Below are positions 47,601 through 58,698 of a stretch of DNA of 64,000 bases, piece after piece. A program made the translations under genes and the position numbers. The stretch is from assembly GCF_019649055.1 (NCBI RefSeq), contig NW_026570268.1, positions 620,001 to 684,000 of the forward strand. The letters run 5' to 3'. Under the pieces are notes generated by a model. That model made no database searches and was not told where the DNA came from. It saw only the letters and a list, made by a program, of their open reading frames with translations. The DNA comes from Paramacrobiotus metropolitanus (taxonomy: Eukaryota; Tardigrada; Eutardigrada; Parachela; Macrobiotidae). The number at the start of each line of letters is the position of its first letter. The first letter of the stretch is position 1.

Positions 47601-48861
47601 CACACTGCATCACCGCCGCATGAGCCAGCGTACGCCGAGATCGAGCAGAAGACAAGCGGTACCTTCGGGCGCGGGCGGCGGCTTGGCGCGGAACTCCAGG
47701 ATGCGGTCCTTCTTCTGGTCGCCCAGCAGCGCGTTGCTCAGACTGCGCCGCGACTCCACCATGCGCGGACTGGCCTCCCCGTCCTGGAACACCGACTCCT
47801 CCAGGCTGCCCTTCAGCGACAAGGCCGCGCAGCTCAGATTGCTCAGCGAGCCCGACCGTTTGGGGATGAAGCGGTCGTAAGCGGGAGCGGCGCTCGGCGA
47901 TTTCCCTGCACAAAAACACATGCACATCGCTGATGATCTCGCGCGCTTTTCATGCTCACGTTCGTAAATTATTATTTTCCTATTTAGCAGTACAAGAAAA
48001 TTTCAAATTCATGTCATCATAAAATAGCAAATTAAAAGCACAATAAATATGAAATTCTTATAATAAAATTTGACATTATTACCACAAACATTCCAAATCG
48101 ATTTAGCAGCATAATAACATTTCAAATTAAAAACACAATCACTATCTATCAAATCAATACTACAATAAAATATTCGTTTAACCGTAATTAGATCTTGATA
48201 TTGTTATCACGCTATTGAAATAAATTATGAGATTCACTAATAAAATATTAAATTGCAATTTGCAACCATAAAAAATAAGTGAGAATTACCAAATTAACAT
48301 AATAATAAAATACTGAATTATTCTCATCATAGCAGGTCAAATGTGTTAAATACTTACTGAAATGTGGTACTAAAATATCCAACTAACGTTGTAATAAAGA
48401 TTGACAAATTACCACCATAACCAATCATTCCACTAATAAAATACTAAACTAATACATCAATCATAAAATTAATAACAGTTTGATTATTATGGCAAGAAAA
48501 TATGAAAATAATTATTACGTCATAAATTACACAATAAAATACTAAAATTAATTTCCTTTCCGCCGTCCTAATTGCATAGTTTTTCTACACATGCAGGCAC
48601 AGTACCGAGTCGGGGAGTGCGGGATTTGGAGCTGGAAGTGACGCGTCCGGCGGAGTTGTCGCGCGATCGGCCGCCCGCCCCCGCGTGGCGCCCACCGTCC
48701 TCCTTGTTCTTGGGGGTCCGCGAGCCCGAGGCCGTGGTGGCAGGCAGGCCCGAGGTGTTGAGGAGGCTGCGGTCGTTGGCCAGGAAGGAGCTGCTCAGCA
48801 GCGAGGTGTTGTGCGCGTTGCTGCTGGCCGATAAGGACGCGTTCAGCGAGGTGGAAGCCAT
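44680..48861 (-). CDS. CDC20: CDC20/Fizzy, activator and substrate adaptor of the anaphase-promoting complex, 537 aa
   Basis: Eight exons on the minus strand: 48606-48861, 47663-47905, 47455-47592, 46911-47107, 46210-46392, 45768-45941, 45142-45385 and 44680-44858. The joined frame has 538 codons with no stop inside. The N-terminus is Ser/Thr-rich. It is followed by the C-box (YDRFIPKR), a [11 protein letters not shown] segment before the propeller, and [14 protein letters not shown]. Seven WD40 repeats complete it, with CDC20-specific words such as [29 protein letters not shown] and SGGGTADRC. The VCGLRW/GGGT pattern and SRILDAP place it with CDC20 rather than CDH1/FZR. It binds APC/C at metaphase and recruits securin and cyclin B. 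The chain ends in Leu-Arg instead of the usual Ile-Arg. I see no KEN box. Intron 1 (700 bases) is AT-rich. Confidence 0.95.
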
Positions 48862-50651
48862 GGCTGTATGCTCCGCAGCACCTCAAATTCCGTCGATTAT
48901 TCCTCCACCAAAATGGACCACTGCCTGCAATGAACCCACCATAATCATCAATATAGAATACAGATCCAATACAGCCAACACTCCGCAGGCAACACTGTCC
49001 GGCGTCCGCAACACACAGCAAAAACCAGAGAAGACTCGATTGCTGGCTGCAGCAGGCATGCAACGAACCAAGTTTTGGCACAGTGTTATGATTATTCATT
49101 ATTTCCTCTTATTTTATACCAATCCTGTCTGGCATAAATCAGTGCAAGTTTCTTACAAATTTTAAATACCGTTTTTCAGTACAAATAACAAATTCATCCA
49201 AGTTTCTGAGCAAATTGTGCAGGGGAATTTTGAAAGACTGAAAGCAGAAAGTGAGAAAGAGCCAAAGACCCATCTTGCTGAATTGCCAGACTACGCTGCC
49301 TACTTACACCGTAACACGAGATCCCGCAACTGCCAACGATGGCCAACAGTCCCCGATTAATTTATTTTCAGTGCTGTTTAACAATAAACATTATTCATCA
49401 GCGGTCTAAGAAAATATCCAGCATCGCACAGTATAAAGTTGAATTTTTAAAAGACGGCAGCTTGAAAATTGTCAACATGCGAACTGCGAACAGTACAAAC
49501 GCAGCAAGTCAACAACCGCTGCCGCGGTGCGCGCTGTGCAACCGTGCACGGTATAGGGATGGCGTGCAGTTGTGTTCCATTGCACGCCCGCTTACATATC
49601 AATGGCAGACGCTTAAATATCAAAAGAATGCGGTATCTGTACAGACTGTTAACTTACTCCGCCGTTTTTTGCTCACTCACGTTTGATTTTGGTCTCTACG
49701 TTGCGGTCACAAATTCGGTGACATTATGCGAATTTACAGTCTAGAAATTGCAACAAATTTTAATTGATCCATATGAGCCAAAATTTAATGTTTTTACGGG
49801 TTTCGAAATCGTTTTCCACAAATTCGAAATTTGCTTGAATAAAAAAAAATTATTGGAATATCGTATTTATAAATACGGAGGAGTTGTGAAAGTTATTTAA
49901 GTATTTAAAAGAGGATTGAGTAATCGGGTGTGGCTGGCTTATTATTTTAAAAAAATTATTTAGAAAATGGTAAGTAGTAATTTTGCTTGCAATTTTGTGC
50001 GTAAACAGCTACACTTTACGTTCCGCCTCACTAGCCCATATACTTACTACGCCGCACAGCGACAGTTCAGATTATCAGATTAAGTACGAAACCGGTAATC
50101 GGATCCAGTTCTACAGGGTTTCTGGATATTGCTGAAGTAAAACTGATTTATCATTTTTCGGTTAATTATTTAAAGCTAAATTGTTGGCGTGCAGCTCTTT
50201 AGGGATCTTTTTATGCAGTTTCCGGTGCTATATTCAAAACATATTTACGATTTTTTCCCTAGCTTATAATCTGCAGATGGTCAGCTCGTAAATTTCGACG
50301 TTCTACCGGAAACGTACGCCTTAATTCGTCATTCAGCTTTCGTGGCGATTATTGTAGTTAATTATTTTATTTGGTAATATATTGGTAATTTATTTGCATG
50401 ACTAAAATACTGTTGTGTTTTCCGGCGGCCAAGGCGTGCTGCATGTCGGCGGCAGCTCCTTACACATGGCCGTGGTAGTTATGTGCGTAATCGTAATCAG
50501 CGTAGTGCATTGGCATTAATCGTAAGGATACTGTACGAGTATAGACAGTGGAACCGGGTACGCAGTAATAACATCCTAAATTTGTTTGCCTTAATACAAA
50601 TTTTTTGTAGAAATTCTTTTTATTATTACCGTTAGTTTTCTTTTTCGGTCA
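48862..50651. other. CDC20 promoter side and spacer, nothing else recognised
   Basis: About 1.8 kb upstream of CDC20. Short open frames here have no recognisable content. Confidence 0.4.
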
Positions 50652-50656
50652 TGACT

Positions 50657-50895
50657 ATAACGCGGGGCCATATGGGCGCCACGCGTATCCTCGACAGCGA
50701 ACAGCGTGAACCCGGATGAGGCTTTATTGCCGAATCTAATGCGCACCGTGGCGCAGCAACACCAAAACTAATGAGGAAGGATCCTGCAGCCAGTGCAACT
50801 GTGCTGCAGGTCCGTCAAAACAGCGCAGCAATGTGCGGGGGGGAAATCCCCAGAAACAGCGAATAACTACTCAGGAGGGCGGGGCGTCCCTTACA
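50657..50895 (-). repeat. 3' LTR of the TRIM-like element
   Basis: 239 bases. Matches 51723-51965. Confidence 0.85.
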
Positions 50896-51711
50896 CCCTT
50901 TGCAGGCATCGCTACGTCCTCGGAGCGAAATCTCCCAGGATTCGGAGGATCCGCACCCCCCCGCCGGTTCGGCTCATGTTGGGTTCCGGGTCAGTTCGGT
51001 CCGGTTCGGGCGGTTAATCCGGTCGGCTCGGTTCCAGTTTGGTCGGCTCAAATCCGGTTCGGCTCAGGTTGGGTTCCGGGTCAGGTCGGCTCCGGTTCGG
51101 TCCGAGTCAACCGTCTGGGTCAACGCACTGTCGCGCCAGATCCAGGGTCCAACCCGGAAACGGGTGAATTCCGTAGTTTCTTCCAGCAAGGGAAAGGTCA
51201 CGTTCTGGGAAATTTGGGCAGGGGTTTGGGGTCTATGTGGCCGGTGACCCTGCAAAAAAACAAAGCACGCAAATCCGCGGTGAAATCCACTGCTCCGTCC
51301 GGGGGGATGTCGCCGTCCCAGGAAGTTCGGGCAGTGTTTTGGTGGGGAATTCTTCGGCGTGGTGCTGGTGGTCGATCCGTGCCGTTGGGATCGGAGTTGG
51401 TGCTGCTGTTGGCGGTGTATCCGTTATGGTTTCCCGCTGGTCCGGGTCGCGTTCGCCGTCGGCATCGCAGGAGGCAATTCTCGCTCCACGGCATCGCAGG
51501 AGGCGTTTCTCGCTCCGCGGCATCTCCGTCCAGTTTGGGAGGCATGTCGTCGCGGGGAGGCGTCCATCTCCGTCAGTTGGGAGAGGAATCCGTCACGTTC
51601 CGCGAGAATGGGGGGGCGTTTGTAGCTCCACACCCAGGGGTTAAATTGGCTCAAATAATCAGAGGAGCCGTGCGCGCGGGCAGCGTGCACGGCCTGGCTC
51701 GTAACCAACGA

Positions 51712-51721
51712 TCTGCTACCA
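51712..51721 (-). promoter_or_regulatory. Primer binding site, tRNA-Met type
   Basis: The minus strand reads TGGTAGCAGA one base inside the 5' LTR. The 3' end of animal initiator tRNA-Met (..TCTGCTACCA) is its exact complement. Confidence 0.7.
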
Positions 51722-51722
51722 T

Positions 51723-51965
51723 ATAACGCGGGGCCATATGGGCGCCACGCGTATCCTCGACAGCGAACAGCGTGAACCCGGATGAGGCTTTATTGCCGAA
51801 TCTAATGCGCACCGTGGCGCAGCAACACCAAAACTAATGAGGAAGGATCCTGCAGCCAGTGCAACTGTGCTGCAGGTCCGTCAAAACAGCGCAGCAATGT
51901 GCGGGGGGGAAATCCCCAGAAACAGCGAATAACTACTCAGGAGGGCGGGGCGTCCCGCCCTTACA
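51723..51965 (-). repeat. 5' LTR of the TRIM-like element
   Basis: 243 bases, minus-strand start TGTAAGGGCGGGACGCCCC. The left copy lacks 4 of these bases. Confidence 0.85.
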
Positions 51966-52115
51966 TGACTGTGAATTTGATATCAGGGCGTTGAGCTATT
52001 TGGCGAGCTAAAAAAATATTTTTTACACGGCATGCATTCCGTATTATGGAAGTTGGTTGTGATGGGAAATTAAATGCTGGATCTATATTAGTTGGGTACT
52101 GCCTGTGAAACTGTG
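51961..52115 (-). CDS. Possible terminal exon of an unknown gene, interrupted by the TRIM-like element
   Basis: After a tgatccacag acceptor the minus strand encodes about 50 ordinary-looking residues (FHRQYPTNIDPAFNFPSQPT... RPDIKFTVM). It is then stopped by TAA supplied by the LTR (its TGTAA). With the element and one target copy removed, the frame would run ACAGTCATGACCGAAAAAG and end at TAA five residues later. Possible upstream pieces are an ATG stretch at about 53019-53074 with a gtaagt donor and a short frame near 52418-52500 (VPKSEVMRQEPVYYDS). I could not join these, so the gene model is incomplete. Confidence 0.3.
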
Positions 52116-52145
52116 GATCAAAGGTGGGCAGAAAGTTTATCACAG

Positions 52146-53560
52146 CCAGAAAGTTATAAACAATTAGTTATATTAATTTATGTTATCAGTGAAAAAAAGG
52201 ATTTATTTTACATTAATTCAAGTATTTTATCGCATTTTAAATTGATATAAAAGACAGTATTTCGTCGCGTATAATTGTTGTATTGACCGTCGCGTTGGCG
52301 GTTTGTACATACACTATGTAAAATAACTATAGCGGGCACAATTCGGATTTACATTTAGGTTTTTTTATTAAGTATTTTTATGTATCTGTAATTTGCAAAA
52401 CATTTACTGTTCTTTTTTTAGTTGGCGTGAATTGGCATTTGAAATTGTGAGGAATCGTAGTATACAGGCTCCTGTCGCATCACTTCAGATTTCGGAACAC
52501 CTGTTGTGTTAATCGTGCTTGCTGCTAATATGGATGTAATTGAAGATAGTCCTTAGGGTTTTTTTTAAAATTATGTGTAGGATGCGTTTTCCACATTCTT
52601 TAAACCTTTATCCTCGATGAAATTCGTCTTAGTTTTATACTAATATTGTTTTGTTTCCTGAAGATTTACCTTTGCTTTATTTCAGTTGTATTTTATTCTG
52701 AATATTTATCCTAAGTTTCTTTATTTTCTGCACCATTTTTGGTTGATTAGCAGCGTTTAGTAATTTATAATTATGTATTATACCACGAATTACAGTAGAA
52801 AAACTGAATATATTAAATTTAATTAATAATGCAATTACTTACTTAGTAATTCAACTTTGATTTAGCATGTTATTCGGTTTATTTTTTTGTATTTGCCATT
52901 CGTACCTACCTTGGACAACCTCGCCCTTGTAATTAATAATGCGGTTTAAATGAAGCGATTTGATAGATTTTATTAAAGTAAATGAATAATGATTGTCATT
53001 AGTTATGTTGTCTACGTACTTACAAGTTTCTTGTACCGATTCCGAACCGTTAAGCCGGTACGCTGCAATCTGCATTATTAATTATTTTGTTTTATTTCCG
53101 CAACCGTCAGTAATTGTAAGTACATACTGTAAAATCCCCAACAATTAAAATACAGTACGAGTACACGTATTCTATGCATTTGCTGAAGATCAGCATGCAC
53201 AGATTTGTAAAAAGCAGCAAGGAAACAGCTACGAGTAGGAATTAGATTCTAAAAAACAGTCATACACAACAGGATCGAGTCGCAGCCGAGGCGATGCGTG
53301 CCGGGAGAGAGCGACGCATGCGTACAGCGTACGATGCCGGTGTTAATTAACAATGTGAATTGTACATCGCCCCATGGGCCATAACCTGGTCAACAATTCT
53401 ACAACAAATTTACTAATAACGAACCGGTCCTACTCCGCGTAGAACAACCGAAACAGTCGAAATTGGTCATCGGATTGAGCGAAAACGGGAGAGTGGTGGC
53501 ATATATATAACTGGCAGCGAAAACCTGCAAAGGTCACCGATTACACACTCGCCGGCAAAA
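52146..53560. other. AT-rich region, only exon-like fragments
   Basis: No complete gene. Minus-strand exon-like pieces at about 53019-53074 and 52418-52500 may belong to the gene ending at 51961. Confidence 0.35.
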
Positions 53561-53644
53561 CGCTGATGTCAATGATTGATTGATTGTTTATTGAGTTGCC
53601 AAGCCGGGTATAATTCGGCAGTCTCACAACGACTTACCATTAGG

Positions 53645-54404
53645 TTAACCGCCCCAGCGACCACGTCCTCGGCCCCAACCGCCGCGACGACGACGTCCCC
53701 AGCCACCGCCCCAGCCACCGCCCCAACCCCATCCACCGAAACCGCCGTAGTACGGCCAGCCCCAATCACCACCCCAGCCCCAGCCGCCCCACATCGGCCA
53801 TCCCCAGCCGCCGCCCCAGCCCCATCCGCCCCAGCCGAGACCGCCCCAGCCGCCGCCCCACAGACCGCGACCGCCGCCCCAGCCGCCGCGGCCGAATCCC
53901 CCGCCGAAACCGCGGCCGCCACCGAATCCTCCGAACCCACCGAATCCGCCGCGGCCACCACCTCCAAAGCCACCGCCGCCGCCGCGGGCGTCTGCACCGC
54001 ACACAGATAATTCGGTTAGCTGATGCCGGTTAATCATACTTATCTTATAAAAGTCTTATATATATGCAGTAACGCATATATGAAGTTGTATATACATACA
54101 TATATTTTATATATGCAGCTTTATATACAATTATATTAGCTGATACAGTTGTATGTGTTTTGTATATATGCAATTTTTTATATGTGTATGAAATTTTATA
54201 CATAAATACTTTTATATATATAAAAGTATATATATAAACTTTTATATATACTTTTATATATATATAAATATATAAAATTTTATATACATATATGTTTTTT
54301 TATATATAGAAGTTAAAAATACTGGTTCTGGACCTACCAATGAGAGGGAGGAGCACCAGGGACAGCGCCCCGGCCAGTAAAAAGGCCAAGGAAAAGTTGC
54401 GCAT
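53645..54404 (-). CDS. Secreted Gly/Trp/Arg-rich protein, 137 aa
   Basis: Two exons on the minus strand: 54338-54404 (signal peptide MRNFSLAFLLAGALSLVLLP, phase-1 gtaggt donor) and 53645-53991. The intron of 346 bases is very AT-rich with TATATA runs. The mature chain starts DARGGGGGFGG and is almost entirely Gly, Trp, Phe and Arg. An RGGFGGF part leads into GGWGW units, then a basic end (GRRRRGGW). A TATAAAA box lies 106 bases upstream (54510-54516). Similar compositions occur in secreted cuticle, shell and glue proteins and in glycine-rich antimicrobial proteins. I cannot choose between these. The opposite strand also stays open here as a Thr/Ala/Pro-rich frame, but it has no start and is a compositional shadow. 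Confidence 0.8.
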
Positions 54405-54509
54405 CGTTAACAGATTGCCGCAGTAATCCGCGTATACCAGTGCTGGTGGACTGGCGAAGAAAACAACAAAAACCAACTGTTTGTTCTGTGCAGCCGGGGC
54501 CGGCTGTTG

Positions 54510-54516
54510 TTTTATA
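54510..54516 (-). promoter_or_regulatory. TATA box of the Gly/Trp-rich protein gene
   Basis: TATAAAA on the minus strand, 106 bases before the ATG at 54404, in otherwise GC-rich sequence. Confidence 0.5.
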
Positions 54517-56529
54517 GTTGCCGCATCGGCAACGGCCGCGTAAACACGAGAGAATTCTTCGCCCGTGGCGAAGAAAGACTTCGTTGTGTATCAATTGGAT
54601 TGCCGGCCATATACTGTAGCTTGAGTGTTTTCAAAATTGATTTCTCCTTAAATTCGCGGAACATTGGCACCTGATCCGACTCCATCGATCGCGGCATATT
54701 TATTCGACAGAGTATGTATCGCGCGGATGGAGCAATTAATTTAATACGAGCTATTAGCAGCTACAGTAAATATTCTACGTTTCAGCCTTGGAGCGGCGCG
54801 GATTTTATGACAGGCAGCCGGTCGACCTTCCTGTTAGCCACGCGCGCCTCGTTTTTTCTCCATCAACCAGCCAGTATAGCGTTCCTTAATAGAGTCGCGC
54901 GTTTATTTCTTCCTTATCCAAAACCGGTCGCACACTCATCGCTACCAGGCTACATCGAAATGGAGATATACGATAATATTTAATTTATACGGCCGCAGTG
55001 TGCTTATGCAACCGGCATCTCCATAATTAATCCATTCATTAATGGGTCGATAACTCATTCTGTATTCAGAATTAATCGGAAAATTGCTCATGGAAAACTG
55101 CAGTCAGAAAAAGAACATTATTTGTCCCAAAGAAAAAAATGCTACTGACTGTTTATTTACTGTACTCTCATTAAGCGATAGCACTAGATAGCATAGCGAT
55201 AGCGATAGCGATAGCATGTGTGTACAGTTACACAGTCAACTCATACTGTTAATTTTAAATTTTTAATTAATCAAACGGAACAATGGAATAAAATACAGTG
55301 CACGCCGGCATCGGCTTACCCGCCGAAGTGCTACAAATCAGCTGTCAACATCTCCACGAAAGCATTACCCCCGTCTGCGAAGACGCGCGGAAGCTGCAGG
55401 CTCTGGCTTGACCTTTACATTTTAGTATTCCACTAGGAAATTTCCGCGTATATACGTTTTGCATATGCATTCAAATTCTATACTGCTGAGCTGTGCTGAC
55501 ACGTTAATTAATGGACTGCAAACAAACAAAAACATTTCCCTTAATTATATTAATTTTTATGTGTATTATGCAGCTGTTTGTTAGAGTTAGACAGTGAAAT
55601 TTAGTTGCAGCATTACCAATGATACATTGTCAATCTGAAGCAGAACATTACCGAATATGGAACTACCGCGCCTGCTCTAGGGAACCGGTGAATTAATTAA
55701 ATTTCTTGCTGCCAGTCTTATGTCAAATTTTAAAATGCAGGTATTTGCCAAACAGTGCGAATGCATTGAAGATGCATATGCGCTGTGCATTGCGGCGGCA
55801 GCGTGCACGGCGGTGACGTTGCGAGGTGAATAACACCGGCACTCGTACCTGCCAAGTGCCAAGCTATCATGCAGCCGGCATGGGTCTAACGAGTGCGGTG
55901 GACGTGTGAGTGATACCGACACGGAATACCGGCGATCTACCGGCGATACGGATGTGATTGAATGCGAATGTGAGTGATGATGAATTCATGGTGGAAGAAT
56001 TCAGCTGCCCGCCAGGCACTAATAATCGCCGTTTAATGTTATCGCCTTGTCAGCCAACTATCTGTCCATGTACAGCCTAGTCATAGTAAATTGCGGCTGT
56101 ATATATATCTCGCGTTGTACTTGTCCCGTGCCAAGAGGTTTCCATAAAAGTGTCTTTTATTGCCATGCTGCATCGTAAACATTTTGCATAGCTTGACAGC
56201 TAAAACTGCAATTAAAACCGGTAAATAATAATTAAAACATGCGTTCATTGGCGCTGCTATTTCGTCAGCAGACTTTCATTTTTCATCGGTATCAACCGGA
56301 AAATACACAGTATAATCACAATTTAATCAAAGCATACGAATTATGATCTCCTATTTTGTTCCAACAAAAATGGAAAATATGACAAACAGTCTAATACTGC
56401 ACTTTCGGTCCAGGGAAACCAGCAGGCATCGTCGTTCCCACGCTTTTCGCTGGTGAGAACCGGCACGCGCCGCTTTAGAGCGGAGAAGCTGTCGTTACTA
56501 CCAACCGCCCGGGCCGGCTGCTAAATCCT
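54517..56529. other. Intergenic; one small microsatellite
   Basis: No supported gene. (AGCGAT)n-like repeats lie at about 55175-55215. An 89-codon ATG frame at 54714-54983 has no recognisable content. Confidence 0.4.
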
Positions 56530-57805
56530 CTACAGCGTTTCCGGTGAGGCGACATGCTCCTCCGCGGTGGCAGCTACGTGCTGCAGCGCATGCGGACTGT
56601 CGCCGTGCTCGTCGTGCTCCGGCGGCGTCACGGAGCGCGGCGTGGACGACGCGTGCTTTTCTGGATTGGGACGCGGCGTCGTCACGCGACCGCCGCCTGC
56701 CGGGTGACTGTCGTTGGCCGGCGCGAAGTGCAGGTTGCCGGTGGAGCCGCGGTGCGTGTGGCGCTCGTCGTGCGCGATCGTCCAGCGGTCCTGACCGGCG
56801 TGGTCGACGTAGCGGAAGATGAAGTAGCGGTTGAGCAGGTCCGTCCCCACCGGCATGCTGCCGCGGAAGAACCGGCCCACTTCCTCGATGCGGCTGAGGT
56901 TGAACGGGCTGTGCGCCGGCGCCGGTTCCGCCGCGTTGGAAGCCTTGCCCAGCACCAGTTTGACCAGGAAGTACGGCGGCTCCAGCTTGCTGCCCGCCAC
57001 GGCCGCCGGCTCCTCCGTGTCCAAGGATTTGCCCATGCGGATGCTCATGCGCTTGGTGCGGAAGGGCGTCTTTACGCTCTCTACGAGTAATTACAGAGCG
57101 ACTACGATTTATGTATGCAGTGCACAGTGAATATAGTGCGTCAATATACACTGTACAATTAAAATAATTTTATTTAAAAGAAAGGGGAATCTTCAACTGG
57201 GTTAATTGTTATTCACACTACGAGTAGCATTGGTTAAGCGGCAAATCGCGTAGTACATTACTTCAACACATAATACACTTCGTCCAGCCTGTTACGGATG
57301 GCGATATAAGCGAGACAACAATGCAGTAGTTTCTTCGGTTTTGTCTTAATACGTGTATATTAGTACACATAAGAAATTAATGCAGGTCAATTCTGAATAA
57401 ATAATTGAGCGCATGCGATTGTTATTGATAAACATAGGGTTTCTACAAATACTGCAATGCTAATTACTAGGTGCAAAAACATGCCAGTCATTGTTGTGGA
57501 AACGACAGAAGTTCCCCAGCCAGATATGGCCAGAAACAGCCTGCGGCATCCGGCAACGCCTGATTGCAACGCGCTACATTTTCTTATAGTTTGTCTCTGT
57601 ACGTACCCGCTGCGAAGGCTCCGGCGTGTGTTGGTGATGTGCAGATGCCGGTGCAAATGAATGCCAAGATGACCAATAAAATATAGGCAACGGTCAAGTG
57701 ACCGCCGCGCGCCAAATATTCCACCAACAGACCATTCGTTGGCTTCCTAACATTCCCGTTATACGCAGGCATAATAGCAGTTCTTCCTGATAAATTAGAT
57801 CCCAT
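56530..57805 (-). CDS. Weakly supported gene: possible membrane protein with a C-terminal His/Pro-rich tail
   Basis: Exon 57607-57805 starts with ATG (MGSNLSGRTAIMPAYNGN) and contains one clear membrane segment (HLTVAYILLVILAFICTGIC), ending in phase 1 at gtacgt. Exon 56530-57080 begins in the matching phase after ctcgtag. It encodes SVKTPFRTKRMSIRMGKSLD, then FFRGSMPVGTDLLNRYFIFRY and a His/Pro/Thr-rich tail, to a stop. An alternative middle exon (57400-57560) in the same phase encodes a second hydrophobic stretch (HLVISIAVFVETLCLSITIA) but runs into a stop. The exon pieces may also be two genes, since AATAAA occurs on this strand near 57174. I do not recognise the protein. Confidence 0.3.
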
Positions 57806-57869
57806 AACCGGTATTAACCAGCAGTCAATAATCCCGCATCGGTAGCGAAAGAAATTATACAAAACTCCA

Positions 57870-58690
57870 CGTTAATCATTTAATTGCACAGTGACCTTTT
57901 ACAGCATGATTACAAGGCGCAGACAAAATCGATGCAAGAATATTATAGGCCGTTTTTAAGAACATAAAATGGGTAGAAAATTTGATGAATGGTTTTGCTA
58001 TGTGTGAAAACGTTACGAAACCGGCGTGATTGGGATATATATGTCAGTGTCTCATCGGTGTTTATTTGCCAGACTTCTTTGTCAACAAAGCCAGCAAAAG
58101 CGCGGAATGCCATGCCGCGTTTCTGGCAGCGGCATTTGCCGGGCCAGCTTCATGGTCAGCGGCAGCAGCATGGATTTGCCATCGTTGTTATTATTTTCAC
58201 GATCACTAACAATGCATTCCGCTGCGCCAGCAGAATGCCGCTCACAAGGTCCAGCACCACAAACTGCAGCCAAATAGCGGCACTGTCAATGGCGTATTCA
58301 AGTGCGGCATGCCTACCGGAAGTCGGCAAGAATGCTGTCAATACGCTGTATATACACCGGCCGGCAATACGATCCGGGTACGAGCTGTACATGTGCCAAG
58401 CCGCGCCACCACTGTGGTAATTGGACCACACGCTGACTCATAGCCGGACAATCACTCTCGATCTGAATTTCATCATTGAACTTAATTTATTGACAATTAT
58501 TATGTTTTTAACAGAAAGCCAGCACGTACACTTTACGGCGTGCGTATGTATAACATGAATATGTATATGTACATGCGTATTTATAACACATGTAATCGTA
58601 TTTATACCAAGCAGTAAAATAAACGGGTTATTAACGAAAGATATCCGTTCAGGAAATCGCAGCACTGGGCGGTGTGCGACCGGGGAAGGA
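57870..58690. other. Spacer with hydrophobic open frames, unassigned
   Basis: A minus-strand frame at about 58190-58431 is hydrophobic (IWLQFVVLDLVSGILLAQRN) and may be an exon of the weak gene downstream or of another. No start or consistent splice pair found. Confidence 0.25.
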
Positions 58691-58698
58691 GCAGCGAT

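Larger units (their letters stand above)
50657..51965 (-). mobile_element. Non-autonomous LTR retroelement (TRIM-like), 1.3 kb
   Basis: Long terminal direct repeats at 50657-50895 and 51723-51965 are nearly identical, apart from a 4-base difference near the TG end. Flanks carry a 5-base target duplication (TGACT at 50652-50656 and 51966-51970). On the minus strand the LTR starts TGTAAGGG. One base past the right LTR comes TGGTAGCAGA (51712-51721), matching a primer site for initiator methionine tRNA, which fixes the orientation. The 827-base interior is GC-rich with repeated GGTTCGG/GGTTCCGGGTCAG words and no gag or pol, so the element must use proteins from another retroelement. Confidence 0.85.

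Noticed and set aside
50833-51726. 297-codon plus-strand frame inside the TRIM-like element
   Set aside because: GC-rich repeat translation on the strand opposite to the element's orientation, with no gag or pol motif.
53576-54010. Plus-strand Thr/Ala/Pro-rich protein
   Set aside because: Starts at a non-ATG codon and is the complement of the Gly/Trp-rich exon.
54714-54983. 89-codon ATG frame
   Set aside because: No recognisable sequence, no splice partners, no conservation within the window.
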